In this document: one piece after another, positions 26,832 through 34,475 of the stretch
Position numbering within the stretch: position 1 is the stretch's first letter
Layout: every line of letters starts with the position of its first letter
Assembly (NCBI RefSeq): GCF_009674725.1
Contig: NZ_WKKH01000028.1
Location: 1 to 64,000 of the forward strand
Direction: 5' to 3'
DNA: 64,000 nucleotides
Source: Pedobacter petrophilus
Lineage (GTDB): Bacteria > Bacteroidota > Bacteroidia > Sphingobacteriales > Sphingobacteriaceae
Notes under the pieces: model-generated
Told to the model about the DNA's origin: nothing
The model's input: the letters and a program-made list of their open reading frames with translations, nothing else
The model's database searches: none
Made by a program: the position numbers and the translations under genes

Positions 26832-27425
26832 TTGAAATTATTTACCATACTTTTTCTGCTATTAAATTTACAAAACGTTTTTTCTCAGGAGAATGCTCCA
26901 AAAAATGCTTTAGTGAAAATCTCAACAGATAATGATCACACTTTAGAAAGTTTCCCTAAGCCTATTCGGTGGGCGAATGATATGGAGCATATCTATACCG
27001 GACATCAGTTAAAAACCCTGGATAGTTTGCTTGAGAACTTTCAAAATCGATCTAAAATTCAATTAAAGCTAATTACGATTGATTCTATATACCTATCGAA
27101 GTACGATTTTAAAGGCGTGTTGAATCAGGTTGCCGGAAAATGGCACCTGCTAAAGCAGGCAGATTATGAGGATTTAACCAACAGAAATCAATATTTTGGA
27201 ATTGTGATCCTGATCTCGAAATGGGACAAACGGATTAAAGTCTTTAGCAGTTCTTCTTATTATGGCATCGGAGAAATATTATCAGAAACTGATGCCAATA
27301 ATATTGTAGCTGATGAAATGTTTCAGCTTTTTGAGGAGCAAAATTATTACCAGGCCACACTTAATGGTCTTAGCGCCTTGATGGATAAAATTAATCAGAA
27401 TCTTGCGGTAAAGGAAAAGAAGTAA
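26832..27425 (+). CDS. TPM-domain (YgcG-like) exported protein
   Basis: A 197-aa protein with a signal peptide (MKLFTILFLLLNLQNVFSQ) and a TPM domain (about 40-190), beginning with the family pattern RWANDMEHIYTGHQLKTLDSLLENF. TPM domains occur in Psb32-like and phosphatase-like envelope proteins; no enzymatic role can be assigned here. The start is a TTG at 26832, the only codon that includes the signal peptide. It is 13 bp downstream of the LD-carboxypeptidase gene. Confidence 0.8.
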   Translation: MKLFTILFLLLNLQNVFSQENAPKNALVKISTDNDHTLESFPKPIRWANDMEHIYTGHQLKTLDSLLENFQNRSKIQLKLITIDSIYLSKYDFKGVLNQVAGKWHLLKQADYEDLTNRNQYFGIVILISKWDKRIKVFSSSSYYGIGEILSETDANNIVADEMFQLFEEQNYYQATLNGLSALMDKINQNLAVKEKK

Positions 27426-27476
27426 GATATTGGAAGACAGTATCTTTACATAAGATCAGCCAATATCGATCGGATC

Positions 27477-28793
27477 TTATACCGTTTTCACCTCATTTTC
27501 GGCGTAATCCTCAATATCAGTAATATAACCGTTAATCAATAGGAAATCAAATAATGGCTTTGCTTCTGGTGTTATTGGCATGTTCGCTGTGGTAATCACC
27601 TCGCTGGTATTTTTATCCAGGAACGGATAAGCAAATAAACGGACATTGGTATTAAACATGTCGTTTACATAACTTAACAACTGGCCTGAATAGTTATCTC
27701 CCTTGAAGTTTGTTGAATTAAATACAAATTTCAAGTTGTTAATGTTTGTTGCCAAACCAATACTTTTAGGTTTACAACGGGCAAGATATTTTGCGAGTCG
27801 ATTATGGCGGGTAAAATTTGATACGATAACAATGTTACCGGTATCGCACATCTCCTGGGTTCTTCTGGCAACAGTTTCCAGGTCGATATCATCAGGAGTA
27901 TCCTTGTCGTCAGTTAATACATTGGTTAACAAAACTTCAATCATTACGGCAAGATTTCCTTCCTGCACATCGTTTGTACGCTTAAACTGATCAGTTGCTT
28001 TATTAAATAAACTAAAGTTCGGTAATGATTTCTGACCGTATTTAGTTCTTAAAATCATAATATCTTTTTTATACAACAAATCTTTAGCCTGACGCGGATG
28101 TGCATCTGAATCGAAAATCGCCGCTGCAGAAAAATCCTTCATAATCATATAAAGATTAAGCAAGATATTATTAACCTCTGGAAATGCCGGGCCTTTAACA
28201 GAAATTAAATCGATTTCTACAGAGCCAATAGTAAGGTTATCTGCTAACGATTCTACCATCAGTTTCGGATCCTGGTAGTGATAAAAGGCAGCATAAAGTA
28301 AGTTCACGCCAATAATTCCCAGCACACGCTGCTGCATATTTACGTCGGTATCCAGCAAACGAACATGAAAGAAAATTTCATTTGGTAAGCCTCCAGGTTC
28401 ATTTTGGAACCGGATTCCAACCCAGCCATGGGGTTCGTTGGTACGTTTATAATTTAAGGTGGTAACGGTATCTGCAAAAGCAAAGAAAGTGCGACGTTCA
28501 TATTTTTCACCGGATAGCCGCTCATTTAATAAGCCAAATTCATGGTCGAGCATTTGCAAAAGCCTGTTCTGGCTTACATATCTCCCGTTGGTTTCTGCTC
28601 CATAAATGGCATCACTAAAGGTCATATCATAAGCAGACATGGTTTTGGCAACGGTTCCTGATGCTGCGCCGGCATTAAAAAAGTTTCTGGAAACTTCCTG
28701 ACCTGCTCCGATTTCAGCGAAAGTGCCGTAAATACGCGGGTCGAGGTTTATTTTTAATGCTTTACGTTTAGTATCCAGAATTTCTCTTTCCAT
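27477..28793 (-). CDS. Conserved protein of unknown function
   Basis: A 438-aa soluble protein starting at MEREILDTKRKALKINLDPR. It has no signal peptide or membrane segment. Notable segments are YGTFAEIGAGQEVSRNFFNA, a Gly/Ala-rich AGAASGTVAKTMSAYDMTFSDAIYG, and a C-terminal acidic tail. I recognise it as a type of protein conserved in Bacteroidota and cyanobacteria but cannot name its activity. A longer frame reaches an ATG at 28874, but those 27 residues are Ile/Phe/Cys-rich and unlike the rest, so I use 28793. Confidence 0.75.
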   Translation of the reverse strand: MEREILDTKRKALKINLDPRIYGTFAEIGAGQEVSRNFFNAGAASGTVAKTMSAYDMTFSDAIYGAETNGRYVSQNRLLQMLDHEFGLLNERLSGEKYERRTFFAFADTVTTLNYKRTNEPHGWVGIRFQNEPGGLPNEIFFHVRLLDTDVNMQQRVLGIIGVNLLYAAFYHYQDPKLMVESLADNLTIGSVEIDLISVKGPAFPEVNNILLNLYMIMKDFSAAAIFDSDAHPRQAKDLLYKKDIMILRTKYGQKSLPNFSLFNKATDQFKRTNDVQEGNLAVMIEVLLTNVLTDDKDTPDDIDLETVARRTQEMCDTGNIVIVSNFTRHNRLAKYLARCKPKSIGLATNINNLKFVFNSTNFKGDNYSGQLLSYVNDMFNTNVRLFAYPFLDKNTSEVITTANMPITPEAKPLFDFLLINGYITDIEDYAENEVKTV

Positions 28794-28894
28794 TCCGCAA
28801 AAATAACAAAAATCATTAGTATCAATCGTGGATTTTGTGATTAGTTTACCTAACGGATGAATTATCATAAACAAGCAAACGACTCATAAAAAAT

Positions 28895-28922
28895 AAGGTT
28901 AGCATTATCCAATGCTAACCTT
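28895..28922 (-). terminator. Terminator of the hsp20 gene
   Basis: A perfect 12-bp stem AAGGTTAGCATT/AATGCTAACCTT (28895-28906 with 28911-28922). Read on the minus strand it is followed by a T-rich tract (TATTTTTTATG), so it ends the small heat-shock gene. Confidence 0.85.
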
Positions 28923-28969
28923 TTAAAACCTAAACTATTATGAAAAACCCTCTTTCGGGAATATTTTAA

Positions 28970-29404
28970 TTACGATACTACAATTTCTTTATGCTGTAAT
29001 TTTGCATCGTCTTTTTTACTAATGTTGATTGTTAAAATACCATCTTTGTATTCGGCGGTAATGCGTTCTCCATCAGCAGTATCTGGTAAATTGAATGACC
29101 TTGCGAATGAACTATAGTCAAATTCTTTACGGGTGAAATCTTTAGCTACGCTGGTTTCATCTTTTTTAACTTCTGCCCAAACGGAAAGGGTATCTTTTTT
29201 TAATTTAATTTGAAAATCTTCTTTTCTTAAACCGGGAGCAGCTAATTCAATAATGTAAGCAGTTTCATTTTCGTAAATGTTTACGTTTGGCGATTTATCC
29301 ACGGCTTTATTTTTAGTTACGGCATCACTAAACAATGAATCAAAAACATTGTTAAAGTAAGGAGCGGTGTTGCGGGTTCTGTTGTTGAAATTTACAAGTG
29401 TCAT
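28970..29404 (-). CDS. Hsp20/alpha-crystallin small heat-shock protein
   Basis: A 144-aa small heat-shock protein with an alpha-crystallin domain from about residue 38. The segments NVNIYENETAYIIELAAPGL and RITAEYKDGILTINISKK carry the conserved A-x-x-x-n-GvL-type motif (YKDGILTI). It holds unfolding cytosolic proteins. It is a single-gene unit with its own terminator. Confidence 0.93.
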   Translation of the reverse strand: MTLVNFNNRTRNTAPYFNNVFDSLFSDAVTKNKAVDKSPNVNIYENETAYIIELAAPGLRKEDFQIKLKKDTLSVWAEVKKDETSVAKDFTRKEFDYSSFARSFNLPDTADGERITAEYKDGILTINISKKDDAKLQHKEIVVS

Positions 29405-29471
29405 ATCTTTAATTTTTTATTTTTTAATTGATAATTCCTAATAATCAACTTATATACCAAACCAAATATTT

Positions 29472-29960
29472 ATGATTTTCAAGACATTATGGCAAAATAA
29501 ATCCAAATCAAAAGACAAATTGGCAGAAATCAAAAGTTTTTCCGACAAATTCAACTATAAAACAAACATTCACCTTCGTTTTATAGATTTTGATATGATG
29601 GGTCATGTGAACAATTCAGTTTACTTCACCTATCTGGAGATTGCCCGAACCAAGTATTGGGAAGAGATCATAAAATGGGATTGGCAGAAAACAGGAATTG
29701 TAATTGCACATGCAGAAATAGATTATATTGAACCAATAGTTGCAAATGATAAAATTGCGATTCATGTAAAAACATCACGAATTGGCGAAACCAGCTTTGA
29801 TTTGGATTATCAGATCGTAAAGATAAAAGGCAACGAAGAAACAATTTGTAGTAAAGGCAAAACGGTTTGCATAGCTGTTGATTATACCACCAAACGCCCA
29901 ACTGCAATCCCTGCAGCAGAAAAACAAAAAATGATTGGGTTTGAGCAATTAACTCCCTAA
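29472..29960 (+). CDS. Acyl-CoA thioesterase (4HBT hotdog fold)
   Basis: A 162-aa hotdog-fold protein. The 4-hydroxybenzoyl-CoA thioesterase-type catalytic segment FIDFDMMGHVNNSVYFTYLE contains the Asp of this family, and ARTKYWEE begins the long central helix. It probably hydrolyses acyl-CoA in the cytoplasm; the YbgC/FadM-like group cannot be separated further. The first 28 residues are a lysine-rich extension. Confidence 0.88.
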   Translation: MIFKTLWQNKSKSKDKLAEIKSFSDKFNYKTNIHLRFIDFDMMGHVNNSVYFTYLEIARTKYWEEIIKWDWQKTGIVIAHAEIDYIEPIVANDKIAIHVKTSRIGETSFDLDYQIVKIKGNEETICSKGKTVCIAVDYTTKRPTAIPAAEKQKMIGFEQLTP

Positions 29961-30115
29961 CTTTCTGAAGGAGAAACTCCAGGCGAAAAGGAAAAGCTGG
30001 CGGTTTAAATTATCACAAGTGTGCGCCTGCAATATTCTATCGCGAAAAAAGCCCATAAGATATAACTTAGCTCTTTTTTAAAGTTTGCCTGAGCAATAGA
30101 AAGGCAACTTCCTCT

Positions 30116-31531
30116 TTAACGGGATGGGGGTTCAGGCATAATTTTCCCAGGATTTAAGATCCCGTTCGGATCAAAAACCTGCTTTATTCCGCGCATTAAA
30201 CTGAGGTGAACTTCGGAATATTTAATGGGCATATATTGTTTCTGAACTAATCCGATACCGTGTTCGCCAGATAGAGTACCGCCAAGCGCAGTGGTTAATT
30301 CAAAAATTTCTGTGATTCCGAACGGTAATTTATTTTTCCAGTCTTCATCACTCATCCCGGCTTTAATAATGTTTACATGCAGGTTTCCATCGCCGGCATG
30401 GCCATAACAAACACTTTCAAAACCATACTTGGCTCCTATTTCTTTTATGCCGTTGATTAATTTTGGCAAGGCAGCTCTGGGAACCACCGTATCTTCTTCC
30501 TTATAAACAGAATTTGCTTTCACCGATTCGGCCATTGTTCTGCGCATTCGCCAAAGCTCTTCTTTCTGCTGAGCGGTATCGGCAAAGAGTACTTCAGCGC
30601 AATTATGATTTTCTAAAACGATATTTGTTTTTTCACAGTTTTTGAAAATATCATCCAGATCATCGCCATCAAATTCGATCATTAACAGGGCCGCAACATC
30701 ATCTTTCAGGTCAAATTTTATGTCGTCGAATTTAATCACCCACTCCACTCCTTTCCGCTCCATAAATTCTAAAGCCGAAGGAGTAACACCTGCCCTGAAA
30801 ATTGCTGATACTGCCGCACACGCGTCTTCGTTCGTAGCAAAAGAACCCATCATTAAAACAGATTGGGTAGGCTTAGGTAAAAGCTTGGTTACAATTTTAG
30901 TCACTACACCTAACGTGCCTTCCGAGCCAATCATCAATTGCGTCAGGTTATAACCAGCAGCGTATTTTAATGTATTTGCGCCCGTCCAGATGATCTCTCC
31001 ACTAGGCAAAACGACCTCCAGATTTAGGATATATTCGCGAATGGTACCATATTTTACCACCCTTGGCCCACCAGAACCATGGGCAACGTTGCCTCCAATA
31101 AAACACGAACCTTTACTGCTCGGATCTACCGGATAAAGCAAGCCCTTTTCTCCAACTGCGTTGATAAACGCTTCTGTAATGACACCAGGTTCTACAGTAG
31201 CCTGGAGATTTTCCGTATCAATGTCAATAATCGCTTTGAACTTTTCCATCGATAAAGAAATGCCACCATATATTGGTAATGCCGCACCGCTTAAACCTGT
31301 TCCGCCGCCGCGAGGAGTAACCGGAATATGATAAAGATTGCAGATTTTTAATAGCAAAGAAATTTCTTCAGCAGTAGTTGGTTTTACGACAACTTCCGGT
31401 TGATACCGCAGATCTTCTGTTTCATCATGACTATAATTGTCCAAACTTTCAGTATCTGTAAATACTTTCTCAGCACCAATTGCAAGTTTAATTTCTGCTA
31501 AGACTATGGAATTTATTTTAGTAAAGTTCAT
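30116..31531 (-). CDS. FAD-linked oxidase, GlcD/D-lactate dehydrogenase-like
   Basis: A 471-aa flavoenzyme with an FAD-binding PCMH domain (PVTPRGGGTGLSGAALPIYGG) and a C-terminal FAD-linked oxidase domain with CYGHAGDGNLHVNI and LSGEHGIGLVQK. These features match D-2-hydroxyacid dehydrogenases such as GlcD and D-lactate dehydrogenase. No Fe-S partner subunit is adjacent. It is followed upstream by folB with a one-base gap on the same strand. Confidence 0.9.
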   Translation of the reverse strand: MNFTKINSIVLAEIKLAIGAEKVFTDTESLDNYSHDETEDLRYQPEVVVKPTTAEEISLLLKICNLYHIPVTPRGGGTGLSGAALPIYGGISLSMEKFKAIIDIDTENLQATVEPGVITEAFINAVGEKGLLYPVDPSSKGSCFIGGNVAHGSGGPRVVKYGTIREYILNLEVVLPSGEIIWTGANTLKYAAGYNLTQLMIGSEGTLGVVTKIVTKLLPKPTQSVLMMGSFATNEDACAAVSAIFRAGVTPSALEFMERKGVEWVIKFDDIKFDLKDDVAALLMIEFDGDDLDDIFKNCEKTNIVLENHNCAEVLFADTAQQKEELWRMRRTMAESVKANSVYKEEDTVVPRAALPKLINGIKEIGAKYGFESVCYGHAGDGNLHVNIIKAGMSDEDWKNKLPFGITEIFELTTALGGTLSGEHGIGLVQKQYMPIKYSEVHLSLMRGIKQVFDPNGILNPGKIMPEPPSR

Positions 31532-31532
31532 T

Positions 31533-31907
31533 TTAAATAGCTGGTGTTGAAGTATAAGTAAGTTTCACAAATGAGTGTCCGATTTGCCCCGGCATAGGGG
31601 GATTTAATTTCCTGATGCTCGCTTCAATTAGATCTACAAATGGATAAAGCTCAATTACTTTTGAGATTATATTCTTTAAAACGGTTTCTAAAAGCTTTTG
31701 GGTATTTTCCATTTCTTCCCGGATAACCAAATTAAGATCCTCATAGTTCACGGTTTGTGCAAGTTCATCATCAAAACCCTTTGGTGTAAATTCGGTAACC
31801 AAATCGATAATAAAGTGATTTCCTATCAATTGTTCTTCAGGATAATAACCATGCATGGCAAAGCATTTTACGTCTCTTAAAGCAACTGTTTGTTTAAAAT
31901 GGCTCAT
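31533..31907 (-). CDS. folB: Dihydroneopterin aldolase
   Basis: A 124-aa FolB of the tetrahydrofolate pathway. It has the family N-terminus VALRDVKCFAMHGYYPEEQLIGNHFIIDL, with the Glu of YYPEEQ, and the ETVLKNIISKVIELYP helix. It ends with the K-L-P pattern seen as RKLNPPMPGQIG. A TAATTTTG box on the minus strand at 31925-31932 is a candidate -7 element. Its stop is one base from the start of the FAD-oxidase gene. Confidence 0.93.
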   Translation of the reverse strand: MSHFKQTVALRDVKCFAMHGYYPEEQLIGNHFIIDLVTEFTPKGFDDELAQTVNYEDLNLVIREEMENTQKLLETVLKNIISKVIELYPFVDLIEASIRKLNPPMPGQIGHSFVKLTYTSTPAI

Positions 31908-32019
31908 TAATATTTCGTATGCTGCAAAATTATATTTTTATTCATGAATATAATGCCCCTTGCGGTAAATTGTTACCTTTGAAATGAACGGTATTTCTTA
32001 ACCAGATTGCATAACAACA

Positions 32020-33210
32020 ATGAGCAGATCAACCAAAAAAGACCTTTACGAGGCTCCCGATTATTATTTATTAGATGAATTGTTAACGGACGAGCATAAA
32101 CTGATTCGTGCAACTGCAAGAGAATGGGTTAAAAAAGAGATAAGTCCGATTATTGAAGATTATGCCCAAAAAGCAGAATTTCCAAAACATTTAATTAAAG
32201 GTTTAGCTGATATTGGTGCCTTCGGACCAACCATTCCTGTGGAATATGGCGGTGCGGGTTTAGATTATACTGCCTATGGAATACTGATGCAGGAGATTGA
32301 GCGTGGTGATTCTGGTATCCGTTCCACAGCATCCGTTCAGGGCTCCTTGGTCATGTATCCTATTTATGCTTACGGAAGTGAAGACCAGCGAAAAAAATAC
32401 CTCCCGAAATTAGCTAGCGGCGATATGATGGGTTGCTTTGGTTTAACAGAGCCTGATCATGGGTCGAATCCGGGCGGAATGGTGACCAATATCAAGGATG
32501 CCGGATCTCATTATATTTTGAATGGTGCTAAAATGTGGATCAGCAATGCCCCCTTCGCAGATATTGCCGTTGTTTGGGCTAAAGATGAGGCAGGAAAAAT
32601 AAGGGGAATGGTTGTTGAACGTGGCATGGAAGGTTTTTCTACGCCAGAAACGCATAATAAATGGAGTTTAAGGGCATCTGCAACCGGCGAACTGGTTTTT
32701 GATCATGTAAAAATCCCGAAAGAAAATGTTTTCCCGGAAATTAGTGGTTTGAAAGGGCCGCTGGGATGTTTAAACCAGGCGCGCTATGGCATTGCCTGGG
32801 GTGCATTGGGTGCAGCGATGGATTGTTATGACACTGCGCTGCGTTATTCAAAAGAACGTGTTCAGTTCGGAAAGCCAATCGGAGGATTCCAGTTACAACA
32901 GAAAAAACTGGCGGAGATGGTTACTGAGATTACCAAAGGGCAACTTTTAGTCTGGCGGCTGGGGATGCTAAAAAGCGAAAACCGTGCTACTGCCGAACAA
33001 ATTTCTATGGCCAAAAGAAATAGTGTAGAGATTGCGCTGGATATTGCGAGAAATGCCCGTCAGATGCTCGGTGGAATGGGAATCACCGGTGAATATTCAA
33101 TTATGCGCCACATGATGAACCTGGAATCTGTAGTAACTTACGAGGGCACACACGATATACATCTACTAATTACAGGTATGGATGTAACAGGGCTTAATGC
33201 ATTTAAATAA
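32020..33210 (+). CDS. Acyl-CoA dehydrogenase, glutaryl-CoA dehydrogenase-like
   Basis: A 396-aa flavoprotein with the three acyl-CoA dehydrogenase domains. CFGLTEPDHGSNPGGM is the FAD/substrate segment, ERVQFGKPIGGFQL follows and the catalytic Glu is in VTYEGTHDIH, a motif characteristic of glutaryl-CoA dehydrogenases. GCDH oxidises and decarboxylates glutaryl-CoA from lysine or tryptophan breakdown. A TACCTTTG -7 box at 31974-31981 lies 38 bp upstream of the ATG. Confidence 0.92.
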   Translation: MSRSTKKDLYEAPDYYLLDELLTDEHKLIRATAREWVKKEISPIIEDYAQKAEFPKHLIKGLADIGAFGPTIPVEYGGAGLDYTAYGILMQEIERGDSGIRSTASVQGSLVMYPIYAYGSEDQRKKYLPKLASGDMMGCFGLTEPDHGSNPGGMVTNIKDAGSHYILNGAKMWISNAPFADIAVVWAKDEAGKIRGMVVERGMEGFSTPETHNKWSLRASATGELVFDHVKIPKENVFPEISGLKGPLGCLNQARYGIAWGALGAAMDCYDTALRYSKERVQFGKPIGGFQLQQKKLAEMVTEITKGQLLVWRLGMLKSENRATAEQISMAKRNSVEIALDIARNARQMLGGMGITGEYSIMRHMMNLESVVTYEGTHDIHLLITGMDVTGLNAFK

Positions 33211-33374
33211 GCGTATAACGCTCAAAGAAATTTAAACAGGATTAAATAAGAAATACCAGGATGACAATATTAAAGAATTGTAGCGTAGGATTTCTATTTA
33301 AATCTTCGTAAAAAAAAGACTTAATTTGATTTTCATGATCAATTACCATGAAATCATAAAAATAAAGATAAAGA

Positions 33375-33752
33375 ATGGACTATAAAAAATATGTTTCTAT
33401 ACCAGCCTCACCGGAAGAGGTCTATTTAGCACTTACCAAAGACATTAGCATCAAATTATGGACGGGAGCTGAAGTTGAATTTGAAGAAAAACCGGGTACC
33501 GAATTTTCATTTTGGGACGGCGATATTGTTGGGAAAAACCTGGAATTCGAAACGAATAAAAAAATAGTTCAACAATGGTATTTTGGAGAAGATGGAGAAC
33601 CTTCTATCGTAACCATAAAGCTTCATCCTGATAAAAACGAAACTTCGATGGAATTCAGACAAACGAATATTCCTGATGAAGATTATAAAGAATTTACCGA
33701 AGGAATTGAAGAATATTACATCGGTGGCCTTGTTGATTTTTTTTACGAATAA
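33375..33752 (+). CDS. SRPBCC/AHSA1-like ligand-binding protein
   Basis: A 125-aa single-domain protein of the START/Bet v1-like superfamily, AHSA1 type. The typical opening VSIPASPEEVYLALT is followed by LWTGAEVEFEEKPGTEFSFWDGDIVGKN and WYFGEDGEPSIVTIKL. Such proteins bind hydrophobic ligands or regulate Hsp90; the role here is unknown. It is possibly cotranscribed with the small membrane protein that follows. Confidence 0.85.
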   Translation: MDYKKYVSIPASPEEVYLALTKDISIKLWTGAEVEFEEKPGTEFSFWDGDIVGKNLEFETNKKIVQQWYFGEDGEPSIVTIKLHPDKNETSMEFRQTNIPDEDYKEFTEGIEEYYIGGLVDFFYE

Positions 33753-33801
33753 AACTTAAACATGGTCTCGCTGTTTAGATTTTAACCAATTACCTGAAAT
33801 C

Positions 33802-34017
33802 ATGAACAGAACTGTAGGACTCGTATTAATTATTGCTGGCATTGCCATGCTGGTTTGGACCGGCTTCTCTTACACTAAAAAAGAAAAAATAGTAGACGCT
33901 GGTCCAATTCAAATTTCTGCCGACAGACAAAAATCAGTTGCCTGGCCACCTTACGTTGGCGGCATTGTCCTAATTGCCGGCGCGTTTATTTTTATCTCTT
34001 CCGGAAAGCGAAAATAG
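33802..34017 (+). CDS. Small two-helix membrane protein
   Basis: A 71-aa protein with hydrophobic segments at about 4-23 and 50-66 separated by a polar loop (KKEKIVDAGPIQISADRQ). The pattern resembles the DUF3185-like or other tiny inner-membrane proteins common in Bacteroidota. The function is unknown. It lies 49 bp after the AHSA1-like gene. Confidence 0.75.
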   Translation: MNRTVGLVLIIAGIAMLVWTGFSYTKKEKIVDAGPIQISADRQKSVAWPPYVGGIVLIAGAFIFISSGKRK

Positions 34018-34108
34018 CTAACCGATCCTTTCCATTACTTCATTTTCTCTTGTCAGATTATTAAGCAAATGCTATTTTTTGTTAAGGATTTTGTATGCCT
34101 GAATTTAT

Positions 34109-34183
34109 TTGCAACAATGTAGCGAAATATATCATTTAAATTTTGCAACATTGTTGCAATTACATATCTTAGCACTGTTGCAA
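34109..34183 (+). promoter_or_regulatory. Promoter and dyad operators of the lanthipeptide precursor gene
   Basis: TTGCAAC-ATT-GTTGCAA (34143-34159) is a perfect 17-bp dyad. A degenerate copy TTGCAAC-AAT-GTAGCGA lies exactly 34 bp upstream (34109-34125), and a GTTGCAA half-site lies at 34177-34183. TTG at 34143-34145 followed by 19 bp and TATCTTAG (34165-34172) fits a weak Bacteroidota promoter, so the central dyad covers the -33 element. The same dyad recurs upstream of the exporter and permease genes at 42168-42215. Confidence 0.65.
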
Positions 34184-34242
34184 CCGGGGATAAGCCGAAA
34201 CCTCGTAACCACCAGTAGGCATCATATTTAATCACTTATTTT

Positions 34243-34434
34243 ATGAAAAATCAACCAGAAAAAATCACATTGAATTTAGAAGACCTTCAATTAGAAAGTT
34301 TTGTGACCAGTATCGACAGTGAAGTTGCGATGCGTTTATCAGGTGGTTTAGGTAATGTATCCGAACCTACGCATACCGAACAAACAGACGACCATCATAC
34401 CCCACCGGTAAGATGTACCACGGTAATCTGCTAG
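34243..34434 (+). CDS. Class I lanthipeptide-type RiPP precursor peptide
   Basis: A 63-aa peptide. The leader carries the amphipathic ITLNLEDLQLESFVTSI segment, resembling the leader box read by LanB, and ends in LSGG (32-35). Cleavage after Gly35 by the C39 peptidase encoded nearby would release a 28-residue core rich in Ser/Thr (1 Ser and 6 Thr), with Cys at 58 and 63 and His at 44, 51 and 52. It is the only precursor I can find in the locus and is convergent with the biosynthesis operon. Its own operator and terminator make it a separate, probably highly transcribed unit. Confidence 0.85.
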   Translation: MKNQPEKITLNLEDLQLESFVTSIDSEVAMRLSGGLGNVSEPTHTEQTDDHHTPPVRCTTVIC

Positions 34435-34449
34435 TTAATTAGTTCAATT

Positions 34450-34475
34450 CAAGGCGCCATTCGGCGCCTTGTTTA
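34450..34475. terminator. Terminator between precursor gene and LanC-like gene
   Basis: A perfect 9-bp GC-rich stem CAAGGCGCC/GGCGCCTTG (34450-34458 with 34463-34471) with an ATTC loop, followed by TTTATT. It can serve both convergent units. Confidence 0.88.

Noticed and set aside
34053..34235. 60-residue minus-strand ORF before the precursor gene
   Set aside because: It covers the promoter and operator dyads of the precursor gene and has no protein-like pattern.
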